A stretch of 64,000 nt of DNA, from positions 31,548,201 to 31,612,200 of the forward strand of contig NC_079364.1 of assembly GCF_021018895.1 (NCBI RefSeq). The letters run 5' to 3'. Under the pieces are notes generated by a model that was not told the origin of the DNA, made no database searches, and saw only the letters and a program-made list of their open reading frames with translations. Position 1 is the first letter of the stretch, and each line of letters starts with the position of its first letter. The translations under genes and the position numbers were made by a program. Origin of the DNA: Seriola aureovittata. Taxonomy: Eukaryota > Chordata > Actinopteri > Carangiformes > Carangidae. Positions 46,441-58,300 of this stretch are shown in pieces.

Positions 46441-48744
46441 TCTCTCAGTAAAAACAATAACAAAAAACGCTGTTTGGTGATGTTGTGAGTAGCATGGGAT
46501 CATGGGAGTTGTTGTCTTCACCACCATTGCCGTCAGCTTCTCCCGGTTTGATTATAATGGTGATTATAACCAGTAGAAACGCTGAATGAAGCAGTTTCAT
46601 ATTAAAAATCAGTGACTCATCAACACTGTTCGGCAAACAAAGGACGTCTCCAGCAGCTGGGAGCTGAGCTGTCTCACATTTCCTCAGCTTGTTTCTCTGA
46701 CAACTTCAGATCCAGACATCTCATGACTAAAACCCTTCATCTGGTTTGAAACCACCAAGGTGGTTACAAAACTGATGCATGCAGTTAGTGATATGTGGTC
46801 GTGGAGCGTTACCATGATTAAAATCACAGTTTTATCCAGGTTTGAGAATTGATGGAAACATTTGTGATGATATAAGAATACAACTCAAGAACATATAGAA
46901 CACAGGTCTAGTTGTTTTTAGACATTTTAATGTGGAAAAACTACAGATTGTAACTTTAACCCTCAGCCTCTGATTGACCTGTTATACCTTTTGATGCAGC
47001 TCGGACACATCATCAGTGGTTGTTCTTGGGGTCATCAGGTGTTGTGGGTCTTTACCTTTTATTACCGTGTCTCATCCAGCTCCAGTGGCAAAGGCTCTTT
47101 GAGCAGGAAGGAGAAAATAGAAACGTAGCCGTGTCTGTAGAAGTTGATCCTTAATTTAACAGCTAGTTCGCCCAGTGGATCTACAATGAAGCATCAGGTG
47201 TTTCAGCCGGGTGTTGTGCTTGGGCCCTCAGCAGCATTGCAGAGGGTGCCACAGGAATCAGCAACAATAGGAAATATGTACAAACTCTGCTGCCTTTGTG
47301 TTTGTTTTTGTCATATTGTTTTGGATCAGACTTTGAGTTCTTGGTTATGTGACAGATATTTGATCAGTGGTTTTGGTACCAACCCACTCACTCCTCCTGT
47401 CGCTGTCTTGTGGTGTACAGGGGAGCAGGCACATACCCACCTGTCTGCATGGAAATTCAAATTATACTGAGTCATTGAAATAGACGTTTTATGAATGTGT
47501 AATAATAATCCAGAAGTCCAAGTCCACTGGCCTTTCGTTACATAGCTTTAATGTTGTCACAGAGAACATCATACGTTCAAACACTTCTCAAATCACCCGG
47601 GTAACAGGAGATAGGAATCAGGGCCAAGTCTTTGACAGCAAAAGAATTTCTCAGGTAACAAGTATAAGATATTATTACTGGTAGTTAATGACAAATAGAA
47701 AAGTCAATAAAGAGGTAAAAATGGTTTAAACATTGTTCATCTCAGAAGATTCTCTCCTTCAGAGTCATGCAGGGAGGGTGAGCTTTTTTCTGAGAGGAGA
47801 GAGAGAGTGCAGTTGCCAGCTGTAGGAGATTAGACATATAGTGTATAACAAAACTTAATAAATCATCTGTGTGTAAGATAGGTTGCCCAGCTTGGAAAAA
47901 CTGTGTTAGATATGAGGCACCATGGTGTCTTTGAATTAGTGATTAGAATTGGTTATCCAAGTCAATTCTTTGAGTTGTCTGATTGGCTGTTGTGTGACTG
48001 ACTGAGATAACAGTTTAGTTGTTTTGGTTCCAGCAGTTCACATTGAAACTTGTCCGTATTTTGAAAATCAAACTTAACCACTGCACGCTGAGATGATTCA
48101 CTGTGGCTTTCATCGAGAGCGAACAGACTGTGGCTTCTTCAGGTTCACTCAGTACAATTACAAGAGTGTTCACAGATGTGATTAGTACATATACATAGGT
48201 CACATGACCAGTTATCATCTGCATTTTGTCATTTTTCAAAGTGTTAAGCATTTTTTTTAAAAAAGATAAACATATTAAAAAAGGTAGATGTTGTTTTTTT
48301 CAGGATGACTCAGACTATTTAGAAATGTCCCCAGAATGACACAGGTAATGAATGAAACAGTAAATGTCTCACTAACGACTCAAATGAGGACCAGGTGGGT
48401 CAGTGACTCTCCTTAACGACCCCCAAGGTGTTAACGACCCTATGAGAAGTTAAATGCCTGGAACTCCTCACTAGTGAGTGAAGAAGCGGATGAGGGGATT
48501 TTACTGTCTCTCCAGGCATTTCCATCAGCGGTCTAATGATTTTAAAGATGTAAAAAATAAAACCGCTGCTCTGCAACAGATCTCTGGAATTCAAAGTCTC
48601 TAAATGCACATTATGGTTGATCTACAATGATTAACTCTTGTTGGCCTGGAATAAAGCAAAGTACAGAACTGAAACTGATTAAAGAAACCTGGGGGAAACT
48701 TCTCTAACGATCTTTCTCTTCTCTGATCCTCTCTCCATTTCCAG

Positions 48745-49002
48745 GCAGAGCGAGAGCGTCAATATGAGCTTCCCCAGGCCCACCTTTCCCCCAACCCCCA
48801 CCCGCCCATGATCGAACAGGTTTTCTCACCGCATCCCTTCACCCCCTCCATCAAGGCCCACGTGAAAGGCAGTCACCTCTACACCGACCTGAGGCTCACC
48901 AGCCTGTCAGATGCCAAGCGAGGCCAGCCATCCTGGACCATAGAGGAGTATAAACGCAACTCAGGAGAGAAGGGGAAGCAGCTCACGGCTCTGGACCTGC
49001 AG
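48745..49002 (+). CDS. MINAR1: MINAR1 coding exon C (86 codons, partial gene)
   Basis: Third coding exon, residues 777-862, phase 0 at both ends (258 nt), bounded by acceptor CCATTTCCAG (ending 48744) and donor GT at 49003. It encodes the family's conserved C-terminal block: an MIEQVFSPHPF segment, then KAHVKGSHLYTDLRL, then GQPSWTIEEYKRN (residues about 836-848) and a LTALDLQ end. The PSWTIEEY motif is shared with the small paralogue MINAR2. Reading on past the donor soon reaches a stop at about 49054, so the splice is needed. The next exon, expected to hold about 60 residues with the membrane anchor, was not found between here and base 64000. The gene is therefore incomplete at the window edge. 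Confidence 0.92.
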
Positions 49003-49318
49003 GTACTGGACTCTGCAGACTCATGGCAGAATCACAACAGGGCTGTTAGGCAGTGAGCTAAGCATAGCTGCTTGTAGGTTTTCTAAATGCCATTCACCTC
49101 TGACTGTCATGGTCTCGTTACCTTCTTTTGTCTAAACGGGGATTATTATTATTAGAGGCTTCTCTAAGTCTTCAAGAGGAAGTATCATGAGGTGTCATCA
49201 GAAATGTGATGAAATTCACTATTTCAGTATAGATGACCTGATCAGACCTCAGTGCATCTTGGGTGCGTTCACTCAGCTGAAGTTAGAGCTGACCACTGAT
49301 CGGAGACAGATGTTAATG

Positions 49319-49353
49319 CAGGTGTGAACAGGTGTGAACAGGTGTGAACAGGG
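49319..49353 (+). repeat. Three tandem 11-base units (CAGGTGTGAAC/A)
   Basis: CAGGTGTGAA occurs three times in a row at 49319-49350. It is short and of no clear role. Confidence 0.85.
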
Positions 49354-51157
49354 CCTGAGACAAGTAAAAAGAACAAACTAACAAACGTTTCATTTTATTC
49401 AGATAATGTATCCACAGATCACAGGTTAATACCAGGTGAAGTTAAAGTTTTAAGGATAGGTCCACATTTTTTTCTGTCTTAAAACAGTACTCATGCACAT
49501 GCACACAGGAATATTGAAAACGCTTGCTGTAATCATTGCTACCTCAGATCCTACTCACATGCTTCCAGCGAGTCGTGGAGTCAGAATCCAGAAGCCACAT
49601 TTCTAGAAAATGAAGTCAACAGCAACTGGGCATCATCCCCTTTTGGTCCTGAGGACTGAAATCAGAAAGCTTTAAAGTAGGAAGGACTAAAAGAGCACGT
49701 ACAGCTGCCTTTGACTCAATGTCCCTCAAAATATTTTTAAAGGAAGGATTTAAGATGGACGGTAAAACTGTTTCTGCCTGATGAATTCTTGCTGTGAGTG
49801 GCACGTACTTATTCACTAGTTGTTTCCTGGCAGCTTAAAGAACATGGATTTATTAGAACGGGTTTTCTGATCTGTTACTGGCTGAGATCACAGTATAGAT
49901 GTTTTTTTTTTTCCCACCAGTTGACATTGAGAGTTGATCATATTTTATTTACACTGTCACTTATACACATACCCGCACACACCAGTGTAAACCCCACCCC
50001 TGTATTGATTGTCATGTGTGACCTGCAGGGCTGCAGGGATTCTCCCTTTACATGTGTGTTTGTGTGGTTCCTGTGCAGCTGCAGGGACCCTGTAAAGCTC
50101 TGACGCAGGCACAGAGGCCTGTTATTGATGGTCACTCTATGGCCTTCAGAGACTCAGAAATCAATTCCTCTCCCAGACAAGCCTCTGGCTGTACCTGAGA
50201 TGCATCTAAACCCTGTGACTGCCTCTTCAAATGCCCTTACAGGCTGCCTTAATGGCTTCAAAAGAGCCTCACTAACTGTATCTACTGACAAAGTGGGAAA
50301 ACACTTTTAGTACTTTTTTTCTTGCGGGTTGCATCAAATTCTGGAGTGCTAAGCAAAATTCAAATCAAATTAATTCAAAATGTCAACACTTACAGCTGCT
50401 TAAGTATAGCATTTCTGTGTCTGCCCGGTACCTTAACAACCAGGAACTTTTTCACAAGAGCACCAGTGCAAATGCCTCTTCTGGATGCTGTCCTCATGTC
50501 AGCTCATCATTCAAAGACTAGACGCCAGTCCCACAGAGCTATTAGCACACAAGGAAGAGGGGAAGCATGCTATGATGAGAGAGTGTTCAGCACCAGCACA
50601 GTATCAGTGGGTTCAGTCACATCAATACACAACAACCAGTGTAAGCAGCACTCCCACTCTTTGGTATTTTCCTGACCTTGAAATTCCCTTTGCCCGTCTG
50701 TGTGCTCATGCGGGGTCCAGTGCAGAGTGTTCGCTGCACAGATGGGAAGAGAGTCACTAACGGTTACGAGGTTCATTCAAAGGCAAGGCAAGTTGTTGGT
50801 ATTTTGGCTGAGACATTGCAGAACAGATTTGTTTCTGACTCCATTTCTCACTCCATTGCCCATCTGTTGAGTTTGTCAACAAGAGCAACATCATTTAGTT
50901 AAACACTTCTCAGCCAGCAGATGCATTAAATTGACATTTAAATGTTTAATGTGGTTAAATGCACAGTATGTAATTTGTGCTGCTAGGAGTCGCTAGATGT
51001 GCTAGATGTTTTTAGACATTTTAATGTGAAAAAGTTACAGATATTATCTGTAACAGGAACATTGGTAAGTCTGTATTAATCTTTAACTTATCAGCAAAGT
51101 TCTATTCTCCAAATGATCACTTTGTATAAACAAGTTTTTTTTGGACCAGCTCATATA

Positions 51158-51504
51158 CTTAGAGGTAGTGATGCACCGATTGATCGGCCACCAATCATTA
51201 TAAGCTGATTTTCATTAAAAATACGTGGTCAGTAGTTTAGAATTAATGCATCTAGTCATTGATCACCTTAAAACCGATCACCTGCGGTTGATACTCTGGT
51301 GTCTGCGGCTGAGAGAAGCGCTGTGTGCTGTGTAGTATAGTCCCGCCTCCCACAAGGTTCAATGCGTCGGCGAGCAACAGGTCACCAAAACAAAACATGT
51401 TAAAAAGAAAAATGATCGGTGTCGGCCGTGGATCGGCTTATCTCACTCATAGATGATCCGTATCAGTAAAAACGAAATTTGATCTGGGCATTCCTACATA
51501 GAGG
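51158..51504. mobile_element. 331-bp non-autonomous hAT-like element
   Basis: The element at 51166-51496 starts TAGTGATGCACCGATTGATC and ends GATCTGGGCATTCCTA, inverted ends of the 'TAG.GATGCACCGAT' hAT family. It is flanked by CTTAGAGG (51158-51165) and CATAGAGG (51497-51504), an 8-base duplication with one mismatch. The central part has a GATCGGTGTCGGCCGTGGATC stretch. No transposase. Confidence 0.8.
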
Positions 51505-51627
51505 GTCAGAACTGACTGACAGAACTGACTGACTGTTGATAGATAATTACCAGGGTAATAACTAATGAGCTGAGATAATTACAGTGAAGATTTGTGTCAC
51601 TTAAGGTTTTTCTAGTAGCAGTTGTAA

Positions 51628-51805
51628 GGTGGGGCGCCCTGCTGGCTCAGCTGGTAGAGGGCATACCATAAAGGCTCGGTCCTCACAGCAGCGGCCTGGG
51701 TTAAGTTTGGCCCTAGGCCCTTTGCTGCATGTCATCTGCTCTCTCTCTCCTCAGCTCTCCTGTCTCTCTCTCTCACTGCAGCTAGAATAAAGGCCAAAAT
51801 GCTCG
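51628..51805 (+). repeat. tRNA-derived SINE
   Basis: A box TGGCTCAGCTGGTAGAGG (51643-51660), a degraded B box near CTGGGTTAAGTTTGG (51696-51712), then CCCTTTGCTGCATGTCATCT, a CT-rich block and a tail AATAAAGGCCAAAATGC. This is the usual layout of a common percomorph SINE. The internal promoter is likely inactive because of the B-box changes. Confidence 0.75.
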
Positions 51806-53267
51806 AAAGAATAACTTGGTAAGGTGTGAGACTTTCTAGTCGCTGCAGGACGGAGGAAGACAAAGACATACAAATGTCCTCATGGATAATTGCTGTGCAG
51901 TGTAGCCAGAGTGATTTTAGTAAAAGCTGCAGGCAGGGAGGTAGATGTGCTTGATGCATGGCATGATAGTAATTATCATTTCTATTGGTAATGATAAAAC
52001 TGCAACCACTAAGTTTAATTGATGATAGTTCATCAGATGAAGAAACATGAGCAGTCAGACTACTGAAAACTATCCTCCAGGTTCGACCAACTTATTTGGA
52101 AGAGAACATGAAGGTGAATACTAAAACTGTAACTCTGAGCGACTGTCCTGACTCCAGCTGTGTGCACACAACTTTCATGTTCATTGAGGGATCATTAATG
52201 ACATTTCAGGTGCATTTGTTTTCATTTTAACCATTAAATACATTGGTTTAGATGATCTGGACAAACTGTCTGATCATCTGACTGCGTGTGTTTCTTCCCT
52301 ATCTGACGTCACCATGTTCCCAGATCCCTGCAGTTACTTTGGTCAATACAATATTAAATACAAATACATTGTAATTCATATGCCCATAAAGCGACAAACA
52401 GCTTTCTGCAGGGGTTTGCGGAGATGAACTGACTTGGACTTACTAACTGATGCAGACAAGAAAAGACAAGTTTAAACAAGGCTCATAAAAAAAGAAAATG
52501 AGTCTGAATTAAAAGCTTATTTATAAAATATCTCAAAAAATGTATCATACACACAGTGACTGGTGAAGGTACTGTACCTGACACTGCATCTGTGGGAGGA
52601 TTTTTCATATAAGAAAACCAGTGCCATATGGCAAGTGGCAACACTCACATAGAGACATAATACAGTAATAGTTGCCAACTTATAATGAGGAGAAAGTTAA
52701 AAAGGGTGAGAGACAGTAGAGACAGAGAAGAGAAGGAGAGAGAGAGAGGCAGGGTAGCTGGCTGAGAAGTCAAATTGCAGGATACTAAAAATAGCACAAA
52801 AAACTAGGGGAGCTCTAAAGTCATGTATCACCACAGCACCAAGTTCAAACAGTGAAACGATTCACTACTCACTATGACTATAATTATAAGCCACCGGGTT
52901 TTAGAGGCTAATTAGTGTTGTGTATCGTTGTAATGACTTCCCTTCAAATCTGCAGTCTGACTGACGTGATGTCGTTGTTGATTACAGAGGATTAGCATTA
53001 GATTGACGTGCTAAACATTTCAGTTTTGCTTGTCAATACTACTGACTAACAGGAATACAGACATATATAGCTTCATGATGATCACCAACTGTTCACCTGA
53101 TTCATATTTTAATTCATATGTGCTGACAGTAAATGGGATATTAAAAAGCGGTTATATGTGATGATGGAAGATGCTGTCTGTCGACTGTGACAGCTTCGTA
53201 CTGTAGGTATGATTACCTCACACTCTCACAAAGATGTAATTAGAATGCATCTGTGCCAGTGATACAC

Positions 53268-53560
53268 ACAAACACAAACACACACACACACACACACACA
53301 CAGACATTCAGCTCATCAGCTTGTCAACTCGTCAACATGGATTCCAAATTTTCAGTTTGAGGGGGGGGGCAGTATTTAACCTTTGGCTTTGAGTTTGAGA
53401 CAGCTGTGAAACAATCACCATTATACCAGGAAATACAAACCAGACGTTAAAGCCATTAAAGTACATGCAAAATGTAAGCCTTGTTTATTTTTACTGACAT
53501 TGTGTGTGTTACTGTTTTTGATTGTGTTGTATGTCACACGCTGCTTCTATGGCTTGATTG

Positions 53561-53602
<42 letters not shown>
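53268..53602. repeat. Two dinucleotide microsatellites
   Basis: (CA)n at 53268-53302 and (GT)n at 53565-53602, with a run of nine G at 53361-53369 between them. Confidence 0.9.
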
Positions 53603-53603
<1 letters not shown>

Positions 53604-54347
53604 AGCCACGACCCTCCACGTTCTCGGTCAGCAAGGTGTTACAAAGCCGTAGTGAAATGGCCACTAAAAACACAACAAGAGGCACGACTGGATAAAGGTA
53701 CTCTGTGTACACGAGAGCCAACACGAACAATCTGATCCATTAGCCCACGCTAGCATTGCTCCACAGCAATGTTGACTGTTAGCCAGCTAGCGATAGCAAC
53801 ATTTGCCAAACAAATTCATAAATTCATAATCATGTTTACTGCAGCCATCACTGATGAAAAGAGACATGTAACATCATGAACCATCAAGTTACTGACAGTT
53901 GTGAGTCACACTGCACCTTTAGCAGCTCATTCTCCTCTCAGTAAAGTACCAGTATTGGATCCAGGTTCAGAGGGAGAGAGATTCAGCCTTGGACTGATCC
54001 ACTGGGACTACCCGCATGAATGACACTGACGGCGCCTGTAAAAACGTTTTGGATGTTTTAACAGTCCGCTGGCTGACCAGGATATGAGCTGGTAGTCCCC
54101 AGTAGTCTCTCCGCTCAGGAGAACCAAGCTGTTGCTGCAGACATCTTCTTGATATATTATTATGTGAAAACACAGACAACCCTGCCCAGCTTTACTCAGT
54201 GATGTATGATCTGAAGTAAAAGTCAGGGAAAATTGTGACACAGTTTATTCATGATGAAAGACTTCTGCTGCGCATCGGCACAATCAGATAAAAAGAGACG
54301 AGCGTTCACACCTGAGGCTCTTTGCCTTGGAAACGTTAGGAAGATCT

Positions 54348-54364
54348 GGGGGGGGGGGGGGGGG
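54348..54364 (+). repeat. Homopolymer of 17 G
   Basis: GATCT followed by 17 consecutive G and then TGTTC. The length may be unreliable in the assembly. Confidence 0.9.
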
Positions 54365-54694
54365 TGTTCTACAAACACACAGAACAGCTGTCGTCATTAA
54401 CGTGTTTATTTATTGTTTATCCTGTCACAGGACTTCGTTATTAAAAAAAAGACATTTGATGGACATGTCAGTCAGCAGTGTGGGGGTCAGGTCTTTACAA
54501 AAACAATGTGAAAATGTCATTTTTACACATTCAGTGAGCAGCAGCCTAAGAAGCAGTAGTGACCTATCATAGTGAAACAACCCATTGTTCCACTAATGGC
54601 CCATTGGTGAGACCCTCACAGGCAGTGTGATGCTCAGCCCCCGCAAAACAGCCAGGCACACTTCTGGATGTGTGTGCCTGAAATTTGAACACAA

Positions 54695-55056
54695 CACATT
54701 AAGCATTTTATTATTATCAAGGAAGTTTTTTTGGCCCTGATCCAGATCTTTGTCCTTCAATACTGGTGTTTTTTAATCTGATACTGATACATTGCGTTGC
54801 GGACACGGTCTGTTGCACCTTTATTCCACCTCACCATTCTGCTTAAAGGGTACGAACATGGAACTGGGGGGCAATGTTGTTCTGCCTGTAAGTGGAGGTG
54901 GGCACAGAGCCGGATCAACGTCTGTGTAAAAGAGAGAGCCGGCAATGGTGGGACAGGACGCTGTGTTCCACGTCACGCCTCTGGTTCCACGTCACGCCTC
55001 TGGTTCCAGAACGCTGGCATGCTCTCTGCTCACACAAGGGGATGGCTTATTAAGCA

Positions 55057-55121
<65 letters not shown>

Positions 55122-55800
55122 AATAAAACAGTTTACAGATGGTACAGTGGTGTTAGAGAGTTCAGGTCCCTCCCTCACAAATTCTATTTGACAAGTGCTG
55201 ATGCAACGTGCAGCAAGCACACAACCAACAACAGCCAAGTTTAATTTAAGCCTGCCGTCAAATTACTCACAGGATTACACATTAATTAGTGACAGCTGTT
55301 TGTCAGTATAACGAAAGCAAAAGCAAATGTTTCCTAAACTGCTTTACTAATGATTATCAGCTCCCTCACTCACTGCTGCAACCATATTTTCACATATTGT
55401 CACTCACATATGCAGCAGGATGCTGCACTCTAGAGACTAGCTGTAGTAAAGGAGGTGCACACTCCATCCAGTCCTATGTAGCCCCCCTCTTAACTCTCAT
55501 TAAGTCCCTGTGGGAATCTAGTGCCCAATTTACTAATCCAGGTCCTCTCTGTCCTCTGTCTCTGGGTTGCTGTCCAATTCGGATTGCATTGGAGGATTGC
55601 AATGAAGTATTTAAACAGCGGAGTGTGGATGTCTTTCCTTTTCAAAATATTATATCTATGTTGTGTGAATCTGATTCGGATTGTGTTTCCCGTCTCACCA
55701 ACATATTGTAACCCACATTGTTCACAAGAGGAGCTGCAACACTGGCTGATCCGATTTTGATCAGCAATATTTTAGTTGATACTGATCCATTCAAATATGT
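54695..55800. repeat. Probable composite repeat with (AT)n core
   Basis: Left 'CCCTGATCCAGATCTTTGTCC', right 'CTGATCCGATTTTGATCAGC', and both sides contain a 'GATACTGAT' phrase. They may be two ends of a hAT-like element, but no target duplication was found. The 19-base unit GTTCCACGTCACGCCTCTG is tandemly duplicated at 54966-55003. A (TA)n tract runs 55062-55118. The open frames at 55289-55760 are not recognised. Confidence 0.35.
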
Positions 55801-55934
55801 CCAGGCTGGCCTCAGGATTGGCTCAGGACATATCGCATGATTATATTTCTTACAAACAGTATTTACAAGAAATGAATGCAATATTGTAAAAGATTTCAAC
55901 TCTACAATATATTGTAGAGTATATCCTACACTGG

Positions 55935-55998
55935 AAGTATCCAGTGTCAGTTGGGATTGGCTCCAGCGACACTAAAAGGATAAGAGGTATGTATAATG
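55935..55998 (+). repeat. 3' end fragment of the 61-kb repeat family
   Basis: 'GGGATTGGCTCCAGC' and 'CTAAAAGGATAAGAGGTATG' match the usual end of a fish repeat whose front half is seen at 61210-61490. Confidence 0.55.
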
Positions 55999-57584
55999 AG
56001 GTGAAGTTTATAAAAACCTTCTGCCCTGACAGAATAAATCAGAATCACCTCCGTTAGATACAGCCTGTTAATTTGGCTGATTTTGTGCCGCTGCAAATCA
56101 TTATTTTATAATCCCGATACTGTCGGATGGAACCAGCATAAACAAGATAATGACAACAGCTGTGTAATCAGCTATATTTACATTTAAAATGACTGAGAAC
56201 ATTATCACAGATATCTTGGAGACAACTGGTGAAGGATTTAATAAAGACTGCTTTTTTTGGATCAGGACTGGTTTCAGAGGAGGAGCAGACCAGCAGCAGC
56301 AGCCTGGACAGCTTCAGGAGGAGACGGAGAGAGTTTTGTTTAACACACGACAGAAAATGATGAGAGAGACAGGCCGAACCGAAAGCTCTGACAAGAGGTG
56401 GGATCGCTGAATCCACAGACGTTAATTACACATAGGCACACAGCAGGTGAGAGCAGCATGTGAACTGTGGTACATGAAAAACCACGTTATCGACAGCAGA
56501 TAAAGTCAGACGCACAGTCCAGGGCGGAGCTGCACATACATTTAAAATGAACAATGACTGAACAGCGAATTTGATTACAAGGATTTCTTGTGTCGTTGCG
56601 GCGTTATGCTATGCTAAGCAATGCTAATGGTAATTTATCTGTTTTTTGAGACCTCTGGGGGAGTTGAGGTCTGTTTTGGGGTAATTAAGCCCCTGGCTCC
56701 TCCTTTATTCTAACACTGGTTCATCACTCATCACATGCTGCATTATTAAACTTAATATCCCATATGACATTTCACATTTTACCACAGTTCCTCTGTCTGT
56801 TAAGATGCAGTAGGGAGGGGCTACTGTAAGCAATAAGTGATAAGATACAAAATGAATCCTTTTGATTAGTTTTTTTTTACATTAGATCTTGCAAAGGAAA
56901 GCTGAAATGAAATATAAATCCAGATCTTGAGAGGCTCTGGCTTCTGGCCCCTCTGTTTATCCAGACTGTTTTTTTTAATGCAGCTGAATTCATTATATAG
57001 TCACCATCTCCTGTATATGTCTGTGTGTTTTTGTTGTCAGACCGCTGAAGAAAGGGAGAAATAGCCTCAGTGATTTACTCGTGGCTCATTTCAAAATGTC
57101 ACTCCCATGCTGCTGCGCTGTGGTGGAACACAGACACAGTTAAACCTTTGTTTAACTCTGTTTTAATGCAGCCGAAAATTTAGTTTCAATTATTTACATG
57201 TGTTTGTGTTTCGGGTGTCAGACACTGCAGTGGGTAAGACATAGAATAGATTTGGTCTCTGCCACGTCCGGTCGATAAAACGATAGCAGCATATGTAGCA
57301 GCTATAGACACTTCAATAGCAATAAGAAAATTGGTCAATAGAGAGTTTGATAGTTTCACGGTTGCATGAGCGATCCCCAAGCTTGCTTCCTCCCTGGCTC
57401 ATTAACAGCCTATCCCTTGGTAATGTGTAACGAGTGACGAGTGAGAAAATAAGAGCAGCCGGTGAAGATGGTGAGATAATTGTTAACAAAAAGGACAGGT
57501 CAGCCCGCCAGTATGACCTGAACAACTTACACCCTTCGGAGAACACAACATGTCCTCCAGTTAGGGTCCAGTATTATATTGCAT

Positions 57585-57885
57585 TTTGAAAAAGGACACT
57601 TCTAAAGAATATCTTGCCTTCTACACTAAGAAGCGAGATCATCCTGAACTGGATGATGTTTTTTGTCTCTTCTTGGGCAGTGCTTGTACACTTTGCAATC
57701 GACCCCACTAAGAGCTGGGGCTGAACTCGCTCCTTCACAACATCCTTGAGAGTAGGCTCCCTCTGATTAAAGTCCGTAGTTGGTGGAAGTGAGCTGATCA
57801 AGGCTCTGCAGTGGACCAGTTGTTTCATGAACCCAAATGGGTTTGCTAGGAAGCAGCTCTCTTTCTGGTTTCTGATCATACTCCT
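57585..57885 (-). pseudogene. RLE-class LINE reverse transcriptase fragment
   Basis: The minus-strand frame reads NPFGFMKQLV, then TDFNQREPTLKDVV, KERVQPQ, and finally NIIQFRMISLLSVEGKIFF. The last block is the N-terminal RT signature of the fish RLE LINEs ('QFR.ISLLSVEGKIFF'). This is the same retrotransposon class as the fragment at 10783-12614 but a non-overlapping part of the protein. It is 100 codons long with a deletion between the linker and RT blocks. Confidence 0.75.
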
Positions 57886-58007
57886 CTCCCTCCTCTTCCT
57901 TCAAAGACCCTCTGCCCTTTATGGACTCATCAGCCTCTTGCGGACCACACTCCTTAGCTCTGTGAGAGGTCCCCTCTCATCCTCGCTTGTCCCTTGAGCT
58001 GCCGGCC

Positions 58008-58300
58008 CAAGCAGTTTCAGTGGAGTGATAGGCCCTGAAAGCAGACTGCATGGTTGAAAAGATTACAGTTATATATATATATATATATATAATGGCTGAA
58101 AGCTGATTGAGACACAACATCTGAGAAGAATGTAAGGTTAGAGACTGGTCAATAATTGTTGAGAGACCCTGGATCAAGGTCAGCAGTTTTAAAGCTAGTG
58201 AGGACATTGCCAAATGTAAGTGATAAATTACCAATATAGAGAATGGGTATTGTATGTCCCAGAAACTGGCCAGAAATCTTTGGAAAGTTTAGGTAAAAGA
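58008..58300 (-). pseudogene. L2-like LINE RT fragment
   Basis: The minus-strand reading includes MQSAFRAYHSTETA, close to QSAFRAFHSTET in the LINE at 2.6-6.4 kb. Downstream of the AT tract the nucleotides 'CCCTGGATCAAGG' and 'AGTGATAAATTA' also match that LINE. A (AT)n tract interrupts it at 58070-58091. Confidence 0.7.

Larger units (their letters stand above)
26992..48744 (+). other. MINAR1 long intron between coding exons B and C
   Basis: A 21.8-kb phase-0 GT-AG intron (donor GTACAG, acceptor CATTTCCAG), heavily colonised by transposons that are listed separately. No other coding exon with MINAR1-like or other host content was found inside it on either strand. Confidence 0.8.

Noticed and set aside
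45937..46527. A 196-codon minus-strand frame
   Set aside because: It runs through a dispersed non-coding repeat and a CA tract and has no recognisable domain.
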